Shown here piece after piece: positions 14,878-22,185 of a stretch of DNA of 33,861 nt; position 1 is the first letter of the stretch, and each line of letters begins with the position of its first letter. The stretch lies in assembly GCA_002069125.1 (NCBI GenBank), contig MVZN01000029.1:1-33861 (forward strand). The letters are read 5' to 3'. The position numbers were made by a program, and so were the translations under genes. This stretch comes from Spirochaetes bacterium ADurb.BinA120. Lineage in GTDB: Bacteria; Spirochaetota; UBA4802; UBA5368. Under the pieces are notes generated by a model. It was not told the DNA's origin. It saw only the letters and a list, made by a program, of their open reading frames with translations, and did no database searches.

Positions 14878-15581
14878 TTAAGGTACACCGCCGGATAGTA
14901 GTCGCGGTAGAGCAGAAATGATTCGACGAATCTATCGCCGGAGTATTTGTTTCTGTAAACGTTTACGGTTATCCCGCCCCGAATCCGGCGGCCGTCATCC
15001 TCGACCGGATGCTCCGACTCCTCCTCCTCCGCGACAAGCTCGTACCGAAACGGCGGAGGGCTTTCGGCCCGAATTCGTATCGCGAGGCTCTTCCCGTCCA
15101 TTGTAGCGTCTATAAAAAGCCTCTGCTCGTATGGGTTGCGCATGCGGAGGTCCTTTTTCCCGTATTTAATCGTGGCATCCAGTCCGGGCGGGACGTATGT
15201 CACCGGCTGATAGTGGCGATGGCGCTCGGTGATCGAGCAGCCCGCGGCGAGGAGGGCATTGAAAAGCGTCGAGGAGACCTGGCAAAGTCCGCCGCCGGGC
15301 TCGTGACGGACCTCGTCGCGGTACAGCACGGCGCCGCTCCTGTAGCCGTTCCGTATCGAGCCCTCGCCAACGGTTTCGTTGAACGAAAGGATCGATTTAG
15401 GCGGGATGACGCGGCCGTTGAGCTTCGAGCAGGCCAGGCGAATATTATGCCGCACGGCCTCGTCCTGGTCCTCTATGGAGGTGGCGAACGATGCGATGAC
15501 CTCGGGTTGGCCGTCCCCGGCGTAAGCGTAAAGCCCGGGGATAAGGAAAAGCGCCATGACCGGAAATAGTTTCGAGAGCAT
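14874..15581 (-). CDS. VanW-family exported protein
   Basis: VanW-family proteins occur in vancomycin-resistance loci and widely in other bacteria; their biochemical role is unknown. Recognisable motifs are SILSFNETVGEGSIRNGY, then EPGGGLCQVSSTLFNALL (C100), and a beta-strand segment with MRNPYEQRLFI. The N-terminus MLSKLFPVMALFLIPGLYAYAGDG is a signal peptide. ATG 15581 is chosen because GGAGG lies 9 nt upstream; a frame open to 15719 is rejected. It is the first gene of the minus-strand envelope cluster. The conserved Cys-His pattern (GGGLCQ...RHRHY) suggests a catalytic or metal-binding site. Confidence 0.88.
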   Translation of the reverse strand: MLSKLFPVMALFLIPGLYAYAGDGQPEVIASFATSIEDQDEAVRHNIRLACSKLNGRVIPPKSILSFNETVGEGSIRNGYRSGAVLYRDEVRHEPGGGLCQVSSTLFNALLAAGCSITERHRHYQPVTYVPPGLDATIKYGKKDLRMRNPYEQRLFIDATMDGKSLAIRIRAESPPPFRYELVAEEEESEHPVEDDGRRIRGGITVNVYRNKYSGDRFVESFLLYRDYYPAVYLK

Positions 15582-15635
15582 TGGGCCGTTCCTCCGACGG
15601 AATGGGAGCGCTTGGTCGTCCGCTCCAGCGTATCC

Positions 15636-15664
15636 AGAGTAGTTACCTCGCCCGGATGGGTCAA
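15636..15664 (-). promoter_or_regulatory. possible promoter of the envelope cluster
   Basis: On the minus strand, TTGACC (15664-15659), 17 nt, then TACTCT (15641-15636), precede the VanW-like start by about 55 bp. The -35 is good and the -10 weak. The rest of the 394-bp gap to the plus-strand loader gene holds several GAGGAC/GTCCTC half-sites near 15690-15740 but no gene. Confidence 0.35.
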
Positions 15665-15865
15665 CCATAAAGCGGTGATTGGGGGAGGCGAGGACGCTCT
15701 TGGGGAATGTCCTCACCACTCGGAGGAAGAGGGTCCTCAGGTATTAAGCTAATTTCGGGGATTCTGCCCTCTTTTGCCCAGGCTTAATGGCGGTTGCGCA
15801 ACCCTCTGCCTGCCGGGGGAAGTTTTGGTCTTCGTTGGCCGGTCTGTGAGTCTTGGGATTTGCGG

Positions 15866-15893
15866 TAGACCAAGGCGATTTAGCCGCTATATT
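15866..15893 (+). promoter_or_regulatory. possible promoter of the dnaC-folK-panB run
   Basis: TAGACC (15866-15871), 16 nt, then TATATT (15888-15893), lie about 80 bp before the ATG at 15976. A perfect GGAGG at 15903-15907 lies too far upstream to serve that ATG and could instead serve a short leader frame. Confidence 0.35.
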
Positions 15894-15975
15894 TGATTGA
15901 CAGGAGGCCTTTCGCGCCACAAGCTTTCGATGCGCCCGCGAATGCCGGCGCGAACATCCTTCTGGGGGCGCGACA

Positions 15976-16797
15976 ATGGCGACAGAAAGCAGACAGCGGC
16001 AGAAACCGGCATCGGAACGTTTCTGCACCTACTGCGAACATACGGGCATCGTTCACGAACCGGGCTTCGAGGTGATGGGAGAGGTCCCGCTCTCGCCCTG
16101 TCCCAGGTGCGTCATTCCCTCCTGCAAATGCGGCGGCGAGTCCCCCTATTTTTATTACGACAACGGGGAGATCCGCGACTGCGCCTGCCGTTCCGTTCGC
16201 GCGAGGATAGACCGCATCAACGCCATCTACGCCCGCTCCGGGATCGACAAAAAATACCGCTGGCGCTTTTTCGACTCCTACGACTCCATCCACAAGCTGG
16301 CTTCCGACGCCAAGAACACGGCCTACGACCTTGTAAAAAAATTTCCAAACGTAAAAAAGGGGCTCTTCCTGTGGGGCAACCCGGGAACCGGGAAGACATT
16401 GCTCTCGTCGATCATACTCACCGAGCTCATCCTGCGCCACGCCGTGGAGGGCCGCTTCATTAAGATCTCGCGGACATTCTTCAACCGGCTGCGCGCCACC
16501 TTCAACGCGGAGTCCGAGACCTACGGTGAGGCGAACAGGATAGAGCGGGAGCTTGCCGAGGTCGACGTGCTGGTGGTGGACGACTTCGGCGTCCAGCGCG
16601 ATTCCCCATGGGAGGCCGAAACGCTCTACAACCTGGTGGACGCGCGCTATGAGGCCGAAAAGTTCACAATCTTCACCTCGAACAACAATCCCTTCAAAAC
16701 GCTCAAGGAACTATCGGGCGGAAGGATACTCTCGCGCCTAAAGGAGATGTGTTCCATAGTCGAGGTGTCCGGCCCCGATTATCGCGACAGGCTCTAG
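15976..16797 (+). CDS. DnaC/DnaI-like AAA+ helicase-loader ATPase with zinc-binding N-terminus
   Basis: This AAA+ ATPase is of the DnaC/IstB group. Motifs: Walker A GNPGTGKT (K140), Walker B VLVVDDFG (D202, D203), sensor 1 FTIFTSNN, and an arginine-finger-like GRILSRLKEM. The first 72 residues contain cysteines C17xxC20, C42xxC45, C50xC52 and C69xC71, a likely zinc-binding domain as in the N-terminal part of Bacillus DnaI. A host helicase loader is favoured over an IstB transposition helper because no transposase is nearby and the gene is tightly linked to folK (2-bp gap). A GGGGG stretch serves as a weak ribosome site. Confidence 0.82.
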   Translation: MATESRQRQKPASERFCTYCEHTGIVHEPGFEVMGEVPLSPCPRCVIPSCKCGGESPYFYYDNGEIRDCACRSVRARIDRINAIYARSGIDKKYRWRFFDSYDSIHKLASDAKNTAYDLVKKFPNVKKGLFLWGNPGTGKTLLSSIILTELILRHAVEGRFIKISRTFFNRLRATFNAESETYGEANRIERELAEVDVLVVDDFGVQRDSPWEAETLYNLVDARYEAEKFTIFTSNNNPFKTLKELSGGRILSRLKEMCSIVEVSGPDYRDRL

Positions 16798-16799
16798 GC

Positions 16800-17270
16800 A
16801 TGGCCGCCGCGTTCATTGGTCTCGGCGCAAATTTAGGCGACCGCAAAGGGAACATCGCCCGCGCCAAAAGGATGCTTAAAGAGCTTCCCGGTGTCGATAT
16901 TCTGCGCGAGAGCTCCATCGAGGAAACAAAAGCCGTGGATGTGACCGATCAGCCTGATTTTCTTAACCAGATCGTAATGGTAAGGACGGACATCCCTCCG
17001 CTGGAGCTTTTAAGGAGCATGCTCGATATCGAATCCGCCATGGGTCGCGTCCGCACCCTTCACAGGGGCCCGCGCGTAATTGATCTTGACCTCCTCCTCT
17101 ATGGGGGCGAGACTATGGACACCGTTGAGTTAAGGCTCCCGCATCCGGAGATTGTCCGGCGGCCATTTGTGCTTAAGCAGTTGCTGGAAATAAGCCCGGG
17201 GCTCAGGGAGCCCGCCACGGGAAAGCCCTACAGGGAGGTGTATGATGCAGCGCTTGAAAAACATCAATGA
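16800..17270 (+). CDS. folK: 2-amino-4-hydroxy-6-hydroxymethyldihydropteridine pyrophosphokinase FolK
   Basis: HPPK transfers pyrophosphate from ATP to 6-hydroxymethyl-7,8-dihydropterin in folate synthesis. The signature is complete: FIGLGANLGDRKGNI at the start, SMGRVRTLHRGPRVIDLDLLLYG in the middle (the two metal-binding Asp residues are in DLDLL), and LPHPEIVRRPFVLKQLLEI near the end. At 156 residues it has the usual size. The ATG at 16800 starts two bases after the loader stop, and the 3' end overlaps panB by 29 bp. FolK and PanB are both vitamin-pathway enzymes; PanB uses the folate coenzyme, so the pairing is sensible. Confidence 0.95.
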   Translation: MAAAFIGLGANLGDRKGNIARAKRMLKELPGVDILRESSIEETKAVDVTDQPDFLNQIVMVRTDIPPLELLRSMLDIESAMGRVRTLHRGPRVIDLDLLLYGGETMDTVELRLPHPEIVRRPFVLKQLLEISPGLREPATGKPYREVYDAALEKHQ

Positions 17271-18048
17271 TTTCCAGAAATTCAAAAACGAAAAGCAGCC
17301 CATCTCCATGATCACCTGCTACGACTTCGCCTTCGCCCGGCTGGCGGAACAGGCGGGGATCGATTGCCTCCTGGTGGGCGATTCGCTGGGCAACGTGGTG
17401 GCGGGCTATGGGACGACCATACCCGTTACCCTCGACCAGATGATCTATCACGCCGAGATCGTGCGCCGCGGCGCGCCGAACACATTTCTGGTGTGCGACC
17501 TGCCTTTTATGAGCTATCACGTCTCTATCGAGGATACCATGCGCAACTGCGGCAGGGTGATGAAGGAAACCGGATCCAACGCACTCAAGCTCGAGGGGGG
17601 GCGCGATTTTCGGAATGTGGTGGAGGCTCTCGTCAAGGCCTCCATTCCGGTGATGGGTCATCTTGGCCTTACGCCGCAGTCAGTGCACAAGTTAGGCGGT
17701 TTTACCGTACAGGGGCGCGATGAGGACAAGCGGCGCATAATGTTGGAAGACGCGAAAATGCTGGAGGATGCCGGGGCCTTCTCGCTTGTGCTCGAGATGG
17801 TTCCGGAGGCGCTGGCCCGGGAGATCTCCGAGAGCCTGACGATCCCCACCATAGGAATCGGCGCGGGGCGCTATACGGACGGGCAGGTGCTCGTGATAAA
17901 CGACCTCCTGGGGACGGACGAAAGGTACAATCCCAAGTATCTAAAAAAGTATGCGAACCTCGCCAAGATCGTGAAGGATGCGATAACGCGCTACGACGCC
18001 GAAGTCAAGGAGGGGAAATTCCCCGGCGAGGAGAATACCTTCAAGTAG
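17242..18048 (+). CDS. panB: 3-methyl-2-oxobutanoate hydroxymethyltransferase PanB
   Basis: PanB makes ketopantoate from 2-oxoisovalerate and methylenetetrahydrofolate, the first committed step to pantothenate. Conserved blocks are visible: MITCYDFAFARLAEQ, VGDSLGNVVAGYGTT with the metal-site Asp, NALKLEGG, GHLGLTPQSVHKLGG, VLEMVPEALA with the catalytic-region Glu, and TIGIGAG. At 268 residues it matches the family. Two adjacent ATGs occur (17242 and 17245). GGAGG at 17234-17238 is better spaced for 17245, so the true protein may lack one Met. It overlaps folK. Together with the PanP-like decarboxylase at 2798 it could feed both precursors of pantothenate; panC is not in the window. Confidence 0.96.
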   Translation: MMQRLKNINDFQKFKNEKQPISMITCYDFAFARLAEQAGIDCLLVGDSLGNVVAGYGTTIPVTLDQMIYHAEIVRRGAPNTFLVCDLPFMSYHVSIEDTMRNCGRVMKETGSNALKLEGGRDFRNVVEALVKASIPVMGHLGLTPQSVHKLGGFTVQGRDEDKRRIMLEDAKMLEDAGAFSLVLEMVPEALAREISESLTIPTIGIGAGRYTDGQVLVINDLLGTDERYNPKYLKKYANLAKIVKDAITRYDAEVKEGKFPGEENTFK

Positions 18049-18104
18049 CCTGCGGCTCCAGGGGCATGGAAGGTATATGTGCCCGGGCTTCTTACACGGC
18101 CAAC

Positions 18105-18605
18105 TCACAGATTGTGGAGCCGCACCCGCTCGGCGAAGGACTCAATAGAGGCCGTGTGCTTCTTCGCCCTGTACAGCATTGTGGAGACGGCGAGCAGAAA
18201 AAGGTCGCGCGCCATGACGGCCGGTCCGATTTGCTCGTCAAATCCAAGGCGGGCGAGCCCCAGGCATCCGCAGTCGAATCTTAAGCCCCGCGCGTAATTG
18301 TACGCTACGGCGGCCATGAACACGGCCAACATTGCGGAGACTATTAAGGCCGCCGGCCGTATCCGGTACCCGGCCGCCAGGAGGCCGCCGGACAGTATCT
18401 CCACCGGGGGGATGGTCAGCGCCGCCAGGGGAACGAGCTCGCCGGGCAGCAGGCCGTACATCCCCACCGTTTTTCCGAAGGCGGCCGGATCCAGCATCTT
18501 TTCGGCGCCGGAGACGACGAACAGCAGGCCGAGGGCGATCCGGAAAAACGCCGTCACTCCGTTTCCGTAGACCATTCCCTTAAACATGTTCATCATGGAA
18601 TTCAT
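18105..18605 (-). CDS. MauE/DoxX-family redox-associated membrane protein
   Basis: This 166-residue protein has four predicted membrane segments (about 16-33, 50-70, 78-98 and 120-138) and the family pattern VVSGAEKMLDPAAF. After the third segment comes FDCGCLG, a Cys-x-Cys pair common in MauE/DoxX-type proteins thought to relay electrons to periplasmic thiol proteins. The ATG at 18605 overlaps the rhodanese-like stop (ATGA), so it is translationally coupled as the last gene of the operon. The longer frame to 18662 is rejected because it lies inside the upstream gene. Confidence 0.82.
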   Translation of the reverse strand: MNSMMNMFKGMVYGNGVTAFFRIALGLLFVVSGAEKMLDPAAFGKTVGMYGLLPGELVPLAALTIPPVEILSGGLLAAGYRIRPAALIVSAMLAVFMAAVAYNYARGLRFDCGCLGLARLGFDEQIGPAVMARDLFLLAVSTMLYRAKKHTASIESFAERVRLHNL

Positions 18606-19108
18606 TGTCCTTCCAGCGGCTCGCCGGAGTCGCGCCTCACCGGAAAGCCCATGGCCTCCCATTCGGCGATTCCGCCGGAGAGTATGTATGCTCTGCGGGT
18701 ATGGCCCGCCTCCACGAGGGCGCGCGCCAGAATCTCGTCGATGTCGGGCCTCTCTCCGTCACCGTAGACTACAGGCTCCACTTCGCGCTCAAAAAGCACA
18801 AGACGCTCCTGCAGGGTTCTCCGGGACAGGGGTTCGGGCCGGGCGGGGAGGTTCACCGCGCCCGGAATGGCGCACTCCTTGAACTCCGGGCCGGTCCGTG
18901 CGTCGATAAAGAGGGCGCCCCGGTCGAGTTTCGCCTTGGCCTGGACGGCGCCTATATGGACGATCGCATCGCGCGAGACCGCCGCGGCGGGCTCCAGGCG
19001 GTAGCCGCGCGGATGGAGCAGGCCGGAAAGCAAGCCGAGCGCGCAGGCTATTCCGATTATTACCGCGGCCTCGCGGGCGGGCTTTTTAAATCCGGAGAGT
19101 TCGATCAT
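18602..19108 (-). CDS. membrane-anchored rhodanese-like protein lacking the catalytic Cys
   Basis: One N-terminal membrane helix (about residues 14-31) anchors a rhodanese-type domain. The domain shows ALFIDARTGPEFKECAIPGAVNLP, the rhodanese DaR...ey..gHIpGA pattern, and ILSGGIAEWEAMGFPV, the C-terminal GG...W...G.P signature. The active-site loop, normally VVYCxxGxRS, reads VVYGDGERPD, so the sulfur-carrying Cys is replaced by Gly. Sulfurtransferase activity is therefore unlikely; ligand or partner binding is possible. It sits 2 bp after the metallophosphoesterase-like gene and overlaps the MauE gene. Its export topology places the domain in the periplasm, beside other probable periplasmic proteins. 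Confidence 0.82.
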   Translation of the reverse strand: MIELSGFKKPAREAAVIIGIACALGLLSGLLHPRGYRLEPAAAVSRDAIVHIGAVQAKAKLDRGALFIDARTGPEFKECAIPGAVNLPARPEPLSRRTLQERLVLFEREVEPVVYGDGERPDIDEILARALVEAGHTRRAYILSGGIAEWEAMGFPVRRDSGEPLEGQ

Positions 19109-19110
19109 CT

Positions 19111-20031
19111 TTATTGGGCCTTTGGGTAACTGTTTTTAAGCTCCGAATTATAGCGCTCTATAATGCCTCGTATGCGCGGATCGTCCGCAGGCCTGCTCTC
19201 GTCGGGCCTGCGAAAGGAGTTGCCTGTCACGCGCGGACCGTCGGCTGAAAGCGTAAGTTCGAGAATTCCTATATGAGCCCCGTTCGCGCCCGCCTGCACC
19301 ACCACGGCCTTACGGCCCCTATACGGGGGCTTAACGAGGGTCTGCGAGTGTCCTCCGACGATGACGTCGATCCCTGTGAGGTCTTTTTCGAGCTCCCTGT
19401 CGGCCTCGAAGCCGGAGTGGGACAGCAGAACCACAAGCGCCGCCCCGCGCTTTCTGAGCAGGGCGGCCTCCTCCGCGGCGGCCTCGGCGGCATTGAGCAC
19501 GCGGAGGCCCTCCGTCAGTCTTCTGGGATAATACCTGAAGGCCTCCGGCGCGATGACGGCCGTAACGCCGATTTTTACGCCGCCGCGCTCCAGGAGAAGG
19601 CTTTTTGGGAAAGGCCGTGTCCAGGCGCTTCCCTTTCTCAACTCGAGATTCGCGCAGACCATGGGCAGGCCCTTGGCGTGCGCCGTGAGGAAGTCCGCCC
19701 CGCAGGAGAATTCCTGATCGCCAGGGACCATCGCGTCGTAGCCTATCAAGCGGCAGGCCTCGAGAACGTACCGCGAAAGTACCCGGTCTTCGTCTACCGT
19801 GAGAAAATCTCCGGCGTCGAAAAGGACTACGTTCGGAAATGTATTGCGGATGTCTTGAATTTCCGTGGCGCGTTTCACGAGGCCGCCCCTTGGGTCCGTG
19901 GGGCAGCGGCAATAGTCGAGATTGCCGTTGAGGGAGTTGGTGTAGACGATGCTAAGGCGCGTCTCCCCCGCGCCGGAGGTCGGCGCGGCCGTAATGGCCG
20001 CCGCCGCGAGCAGAAGGCGGAACAGGCGCAT
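19111..20031 (-). CDS. UshA-like metallophosphoesterase with altered metal site and CRC motif
   Basis: This is an exported protein (signal peptide 1 to about 22) with the fold of the 5'-nucleotidase N-terminal domain. The usual TND.HG metal motif reads TNSLNG (S33, N35), and GNHEF reads GDQEF (D105, Q106), so three or four canonical ligands are changed. DAGDF (D72, D75), LLSHSGFEAD and VIVGGHSQT are retained. Immediately after the first motif comes C41-R-C43-P...RGGLVKRA. I recall a C-x-C or C-x-Sec at this place in UshA-like proteins found near redox genes. It lacks the C-terminal nucleotide-binding domain of true UshA. It starts one base after the HD-GYP stop. A redox or sulfur-related role is inferred from the neighbours. 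Confidence 0.75.
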   Translation of the reverse strand: MRLFRLLLAAAAITAAPTSGAGETRLSIVYTNSLNGNLDYCRCPTDPRGGLVKRATEIQDIRNTFPNVVLFDAGDFLTVDEDRVLSRYVLEACRLIGYDAMVPGDQEFSCGADFLTAHAKGLPMVCANLELRKGSAWTRPFPKSLLLERGGVKIGVTAVIAPEAFRYYPRRLTEGLRVLNAAEAAAEEAALLRKRGAALVVLLSHSGFEADRELEKDLTGIDVIVGGHSQTLVKPPYRGRKAVVVQAGANGAHIGILELTLSADGPRVTGNSFRRPDESRPADDPRIRGIIERYNSELKNSYPKAQ

Positions 20032-20032
20032 T

Positions 20033-22075
20033 TCATCCCACTCCGGTCTTGAAAGAGTCCTTGTCTACCTTCTCGTAAATCCGATGGCGGATGAATAGGT
20101 CGACCAGTTCGGCGTCGAGCTTGTTGTTGCCGGCGTCTTCCTTGAGAATGCCAAGCGTCTTTTCCAGGGGCACCGATTTCTTATACGGACGATCCGTCGC
20201 CGCCAGCGCGTCGTATACGTCCGCGATCGCCATCATGCGCGCCTGTATAGGTATCCTATCGTTGCCGGCAATACCGTCGGGGTATCCGGTGCCGTCGGGT
20301 TTCTCGTGGTGTTTCAGCGCTATTTCGGGGATGTTTCGGTATTCGGGCGGCCACGGGATCCTGCTTACGAAATTGTAGGTATGCACGACATGGCTTTCTA
20401 TCTCCTTGCGCTCCGAGGGGTTCAGGCTTCCTCGACGTATCTCCAGGTTTATTTTTTCGCTCTCGGTGATGACCGGCATGGGCTTTCCGTCGGGGTACAG
20501 GCATCCGGAAGATTCGAGCTCCTCGAGTATCTCCCGGATTACGTCCTCCGGGTCCTTTCCGGTGACGCTGGGTTCGTTCAGCGCGGAGAGCGTCTCCTTC
20601 ATCTCCCGGATGCGCCCCAGGCGGGATTCGCGCTCGGCCCGGATTTTGTCGAACTCGTCCGATACCGCCGCGCCCTCGCGCGCCCTTCGGAGCAGATCGT
20701 TCTCCTCCATGAAGAAACGGAGTTCGACGCAGCGGTACAGATAGTCGAACCGGAGCATGAGGTTTTCGAATTCCTTTGGGAAGAGCTTCTTGGATTTCTG
20801 GAATATGGCCAGGTCGATGTACACCTTGCCGAAATCGTGGAGGAGCGCCGCGTACTCAAGCTCCTTAATTGCCATGTCGGAGAAGCGCATGTCCTTGAAT
20901 ACGCCGTCCTCCTCCTTGTTTACGGCAAGCGCCATCTGCTTGCAGAGTTCGGCGACCCGGAATGAATGGCCGGAGGTCGCTATATCGCGCGATTCAATAG
21001 CGGTAACGGACGCCTTGACGAATTCCTCGAACTGCTCCTGTATCTGCTTCATCATGCGGTTGTTCTCGATGGCGATCGCCGCCTGCCCGGCCACGGCCTC
21101 CATGAGCGATTCGTAGCGCGAGGCGAAGGGCACTACTTTCCCCTCGAAGTCCCCGGGCGTGGAGAGGACGATTTCGAAGGCCTCGTTTCCGGTGACTTTC
21201 CCGGTCCCGGTGTCGTCCTCCTTGCTGTTTATAAGCTGGATGACGCCTATGATCTCGTCCAGGTGGTTTCGCATTGGGACCACGAGCATCGATTTGGAGC
21301 GGTAGTTGTGCTCGCGATCGAATGAGGAGTTGAACGCGACCGGGTCGGATTTCGAGAGCCTGTAAACGTCCGGGATGTTGAGGATCGTTCCCGTGACGGC
21401 CACGTATCCCGCGATGGAGTTCTTGTTAAGCGGCATCACGAATTCCTCGTAGGGGAGCTCCTTCGAAAAGGTGTGCGAGTACTTGAACCGGAGCTGTTTC
21501 CCTCCCTCCTTAAGCTCCTCGACGATATAGATGCTGCCGGCATCGGCCCCGGTTATCTTTTTGCTCAGCATGAGAATTAGCCGGAAGAGGTGGTCGGGGT
21601 CCTTTTCTATGGAGAGGGCGCGTCCGATATTGATGAGGTCCTCCTGGTCGTGTTTCATGTCCAGCAGGGTGTTTTTGTAATTGTTACGTTCGTCGGCAAG
21701 CCTCTTCTCGCGCTCCATGGCGCTGAAGGCCCTTTTCAGATGGAAGGAGAGCTCCCGTTCCGAAAGCCTGGACGAGGTTATATGCGTTACGTTGGCCAGC
21801 AGGGGCGAATCGGCGAGCGAACCGTCCGTCCCGGCGCCTGTGACTATCGTCCTGAAGCTCATGGAGTCCACGGGCCGCTTTTCGTGGATGGAGGCCATTC
21901 GCGCGAATTCCTCCGCGGTCAGGATGACCACCGACAGGACCGTGTTCCGTCCGGAACCGCGCATCTCGTCCATGCTCCTCTCTATGTCGGAGCACGCCAC
22001 CGCGGTATGCGGAAAACTGAAACCGGAGGGAAGGTCGGTCGTGGTTTTTTCCGAGTATATTATGCGCTTTTCCAT
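20033..22075 (-). CDS. GAF and HD-GYP domain protein, probable c-di-GMP phosphodiesterase
   Basis: This is a cytoplasmic signalling protein of 680 residues. Residues about 15-115 look like a degenerate receiver-type domain, 120-145 a coiled coil, about 145-340 a GAF domain (GSIYIVEE, SMLVVPMRN, GVIQLINSK), then a helical linker. The HD-GYP domain has H413-D414 (LLHDFGKV), a later metal-site His in VVHTYNF, H589-H590-E591, and DGTGYPDG with ADVYDALAATDRPY. About 175 residues separate HD from HHE, against roughly 60 in standard proteins, so about 110 residues of charged helix are inserted. Motifs for c-di-GMP hydrolysis are present. It lies 110 bp after the glycosyltransferase gene and heads the run of MPE, rhodanese and MauE genes. 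Confidence 0.88.
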   Translation of the reverse strand: MEKRIIYSEKTTTDLPSGFSFPHTAVACSDIERSMDEMRGSGRNTVLSVVILTAEEFARMASIHEKRPVDSMSFRTIVTGAGTDGSLADSPLLANVTHITSSRLSERELSFHLKRAFSAMEREKRLADERNNYKNTLLDMKHDQEDLINIGRALSIEKDPDHLFRLILMLSKKITGADAGSIYIVEELKEGGKQLRFKYSHTFSKELPYEEFVMPLNKNSIAGYVAVTGTILNIPDVYRLSKSDPVAFNSSFDREHNYRSKSMLVVPMRNHLDEIIGVIQLINSKEDDTGTGKVTGNEAFEIVLSTPGDFEGKVVPFASRYESLMEAVAGQAAIAIENNRMMKQIQEQFEEFVKASVTAIESRDIATSGHSFRVAELCKQMALAVNKEEDGVFKDMRFSDMAIKELEYAALLHDFGKVYIDLAIFQKSKKLFPKEFENLMLRFDYLYRCVELRFFMEENDLLRRAREGAAVSDEFDKIRAERESRLGRIREMKETLSALNEPSVTGKDPEDVIREILEELESSGCLYPDGKPMPVITESEKINLEIRRGSLNPSERKEIESHVVHTYNFVSRIPWPPEYRNIPEIALKHHEKPDGTGYPDGIAGNDRIPIQARMMAIADVYDALAATDRPYKKSVPLEKTLGILKEDAGNNKLDAELVDLFIRHRIYEKVDKDSFKTGVG

Positions 22076-22185
22076 GGCTTACAGCCTATGGAGGGCGTTC
22101 AGCCGCAAACGCCCCCGCACTCCTTGGACAAGGGTGCCATCATCGCTTGCGCCCGTAAAGTAAAAATAATCCCTCCGCCGGAAAT

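Noticed and set aside
15976-16797. IstB transposition helper
   Set aside because: The ATPase resembles IstB, but there is no IstA or other transposase gene nearby, and the gene is coupled to folK.
22076-22185. c-di-GMP riboswitch before the HD-GYP gene
   Set aside because: The leader has a GGCGTT/AACGCC hairpin but none of the conserved GEMM sequence blocks.
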